A DNA stretch of 43,636 bases from an uncultured Microbacteriaceae bacterium (lineage in GTDB: Bacteria > Actinomycetota > Actinomycetes > Actinomycetales > Microbacteriaceae), in NCBI GenBank assembly GCA_937124545.1, contig CAKZKU010000035.1:1-43636 (forward strand), given 5' to 3'. Under the pieces are notes generated by a model. The model was not told the origin of the DNA. It was given only the letters and a program-made list of their open reading frames with translations, and ran no database searches. Below are positions 42,132 through 43,636 of this stretch, piece after piece. The stretch's first letter is position 1. Each line of letters starts with the position of its first letter. The translations under genes were made by a program, and so were the position numbers.

Positions 42132-43636
42132 TGACTGCGCCTACTTCACCCCCCGCTGCCGAATCCACCGAGCGCATCGTTGATGTCGAACTCACCGATG
42201 AAATGGAGGGATCGTTTCTCGAGTATGCCTATTCGGTGATCTACTCCCGGGCATTACCGGATGCGCGGGACGGGCTCAAACCCGTGCAGCGACGCATCAT
42301 TTACCAAATGTCGCAAATGGGTCTTGTTCCCCAAAAGGGCCACGTGAAATCCGCCCGGGTTGTGGGCGACGTGATGGGAAAGCTTCACCCCCACGGAGAC
42401 TCGGCCATCTACGACGCCCTCGTAAGGATGTCCCAGTCCTGGTCGATGCGAATCCCCATGGTGGACGGTCATGGAAACTTTGGGTCCCTCGATGATGGCC
42501 CCGCCGCAGCTCGCTACACCGAGGCTCGCCTCCGCCCGGAGGCTCTGGCCATGGTCCAAGACCTAGACGAAGACGTTGTCGACTTTGTCCCGAACTATGA
42601 CAATCAACTAACCCAACCGAGTGTTCTTCCCGCGGCAATTCCCCATCTGCTGGTCAACGGAGCAAGCGGTATCGCTGTGGGTATGGCCACCAACATGGCG
42701 CCACACAACCTGGGTGAAGTCATCGCCGCGGCTCGTCACCTCCTCGAGCACCCCGATGCCTCCACCAAGGACCTGCAAAAGTTTGTTCCTGGTCCCGATC
42801 TGCCCAGTGGCGGCACCATCATGGGCACGGACGGGATCACGGACGCCTACGAAACCGGCCGCGGTAGCTTCAAAACGCGGGCAAGTGTCAGCATCGAAAA
42901 CATCGGGCCGCGGAAAACCGGTCTGGTGGTCACCGAGCTCCCCTATCTGGTCGGTCCCGAGCGCGTCATCGACAAGATTAAGGACGCTGTCAACAGCAAA
43001 AAGCTCACGGGCATCAGCGATGTGACCGATCTCACCGATCGCCACCACGGGTTGCGCCTGGTGATTGGAATTAAGGCGGGTTTCGATCCCGCCGCCGTGT
43101 TGTCTGAGCTCTATCGCCTCACCCCACTCGAGGAAAGCTTCGCCATCAACTCGGTCGCCCTGGTCGATGGTCAGCCGAGGACGTTGGGGCTCAAAGACCT
43201 CCTTCAGGTTTATTTGGATCACCGCATCGCTGTCATCACGCGACGGTCGGAATTTCGTTTGGTTCAGCGCCGACGCCGCTTGCACTTGGTCGAGGGCCTG
43301 CTGGTGGCCATCACCGATATCGACGAGGTCATTCAAGTCATCCGCGCTTCCGACGACTCTGCTGCTGCCAAGACAACCTTGAAAAGCGTCTTCGACCTCT
43401 CCGAGGAACAAGCGGAGTACATTCTCGAACTCCGTCTTCGCCGGCTCACAAAGTTTTCTCGGCTGGAGTTGGAAACGGAACGGGACCAGCTCACCGCGGA
43501 CATCGCTGAGCTGGAAGCCCTGCTGGCCAGCACGGAGCTGATCACCCAGACCGTATCCACGGAGCTGACGGAGATGGCGGAAGCATTCGGGACTCCCCGG
43601 CGCAGCGTAATTTCTGGCATAGCAGCGCCGCCGCCT
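42131..43636 (+). CDS. parC: DNA topoisomerase IV subunit A, N-terminal part (cut by window edge)
   Basis: Type IIA topoisomerase subunit that cuts and rejoins DNA, mainly for separating daughter chromosomes. 502 codons are present and the frame is open to the last base. It shows [36 protein letters not shown], the quinolone-region block [18 protein letters not shown], and the catalytic Tyr129 in [17 protein letters not shown], followed by the tower and coiled-coil domains. Wording such as AARYTEARL and the [20 protein letters not shown] block fit actinobacterial ParC-type subunits better than GyrA, and the SepH-side location agrees. The C-terminal wheel is outside the window. No ribosome site is seen. 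Confidence 0.92.
   Translation, partial: MTAPTSPPAAESTERIVDVELTDEMEGSFLEYAYSVIYSRALPDARDGLKPVQRRIIYQMSQMGLVPQKGHVKSARVVGDVMGKLHPHGDSAIYDALVRMSQSWSMRIPMVDGHGNFGSLDDGPAAARYTEARLRPEALAMVQDLDEDVVDFVPNYDNQLTQPSVLPAAIPHLLVNGASGIAVGMATNMAPHNLGEVIAAARHLLEHPDASTKDLQKFVPGPDLPSGGTIMGTDGITDAYETGRGSFKTRASVSIENIGPRKTGLVVTELPYLVGPERVIDKIKDAVNSKKLTGISDVTDLTDRHHGLRLVIGIKAGFDPAAVLSELYRLTPLEESFAINSVALVDGQPRTLGLKDLLQVYLDHRIAVITRRSEFRLVQRRRRLHLVEGLLVAITDIDEVIQVIRASDDSAAAKTTLKSVFDLSEEQAEYILELRLRRLTKFSRLELETERDQLTADIAELEALLASTELITQTVSTELTEMAEAFGTPRRSVISGIAAPPP

Noticed and set aside
1..43636. CRISPR array, insertion sequence, prophage, toxin-antitoxin pair or secondary-metabolite cluster
   Set aside because: No spaced direct repeats, transposase, integrase, phage or cas genes, or biosynthetic modules are visible; the window is core chromosome, and I found no new gene system of that kind.

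Overview
The window is a compact, almost fully coding stretch of chromosome. Gene order and family content point to an actinobacterium of the family Microbacteriaceae. The evidence is the order rarA–rpsD–alaS, a bifunctional Rel beside a DUF349 gene and a membrane-anchored cyclophilin, the long run thrS–HIT–pdxS–pdxT–yebC–ruvCAB–yajC–secDF–rel, and the actinobacterial marker families DUF3000, DUF3159, DUF3710, DUF3093, DUF4193 and SepH. Gaps are very short and neighbouring genes often overlap, which suggests a streamlined, possibly aquatic, small-genome member. That last step, and any genus name, is inference.

Layout. 1–3720 (minus): alaS (cut by the left edge), a 51-residue membrane protein, rpsD, rarA. 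3792–6393 (plus): cyclophilin, DUF349 protein, an unrecognised protein. 6372–18872 (minus): rel, secF, secD, yajC, ruvB, ruvA, ruvC, yebC, pdxT, pdxS, HIT protein, thrS. 18951–19419: tRNA-Val(GAC), tRNA-Cys and tRNA-Gly on the minus strand facing a near-identical tRNA-Val(CAC) on the plus strand. 19469–25097: a DUF6492 protein, a LysE exporter, AmtB, NhaA and ZapE. 25203–32517 (plus): sulfurtransferase, SufE, RibD-like reductase, DUF3000, RNase D, and fadA–fadB for fatty-acid beta-oxidation. 32514–39049 (minus): dxs, acnA, DUF3159, DUF3710, dut. 39081–43636: DUF3093, DUF4193, SepH, a phosphodiesterase-like protein and parC (cut by the right edge).

How the genes work together. Most are core functions: translation (rpsD, alaS, thrS, tRNAs), DNA repair and replication (RuvABC, RarA, ParC, Dut), protein export (YajC–SecD–SecF), stringent response (Rel), vitamin B6 (PdxST), isoprenoid precursors (Dxs), citric acid cycle (AcnA), beta-oxidation (FadAB) and cell division (SepH, ZapE). 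I see no CRISPR array, insertion sequence, prophage, defence island or biosynthetic cluster, and no stretch over 300 bases lacks a gene; the longest gap is about 200 bases at 39814–40013.

The unusual content is architectural. All five convergent gene pairs overlap at their stop codons, three of them by exactly four bases. At least six transcription-unit starts carry a TANNNT box 6–7 bases before the start codon with no ribosome binding site, the mark of leaderless mRNAs. A phosphodiesterase and parC start 12 bases apart, with each candidate -10 box lying on the other gene's start codon. Two valine tRNA genes form a 72-base inverted repeat with only two mismatches. NhaA ends in a calcium-loop-like acidic tail.
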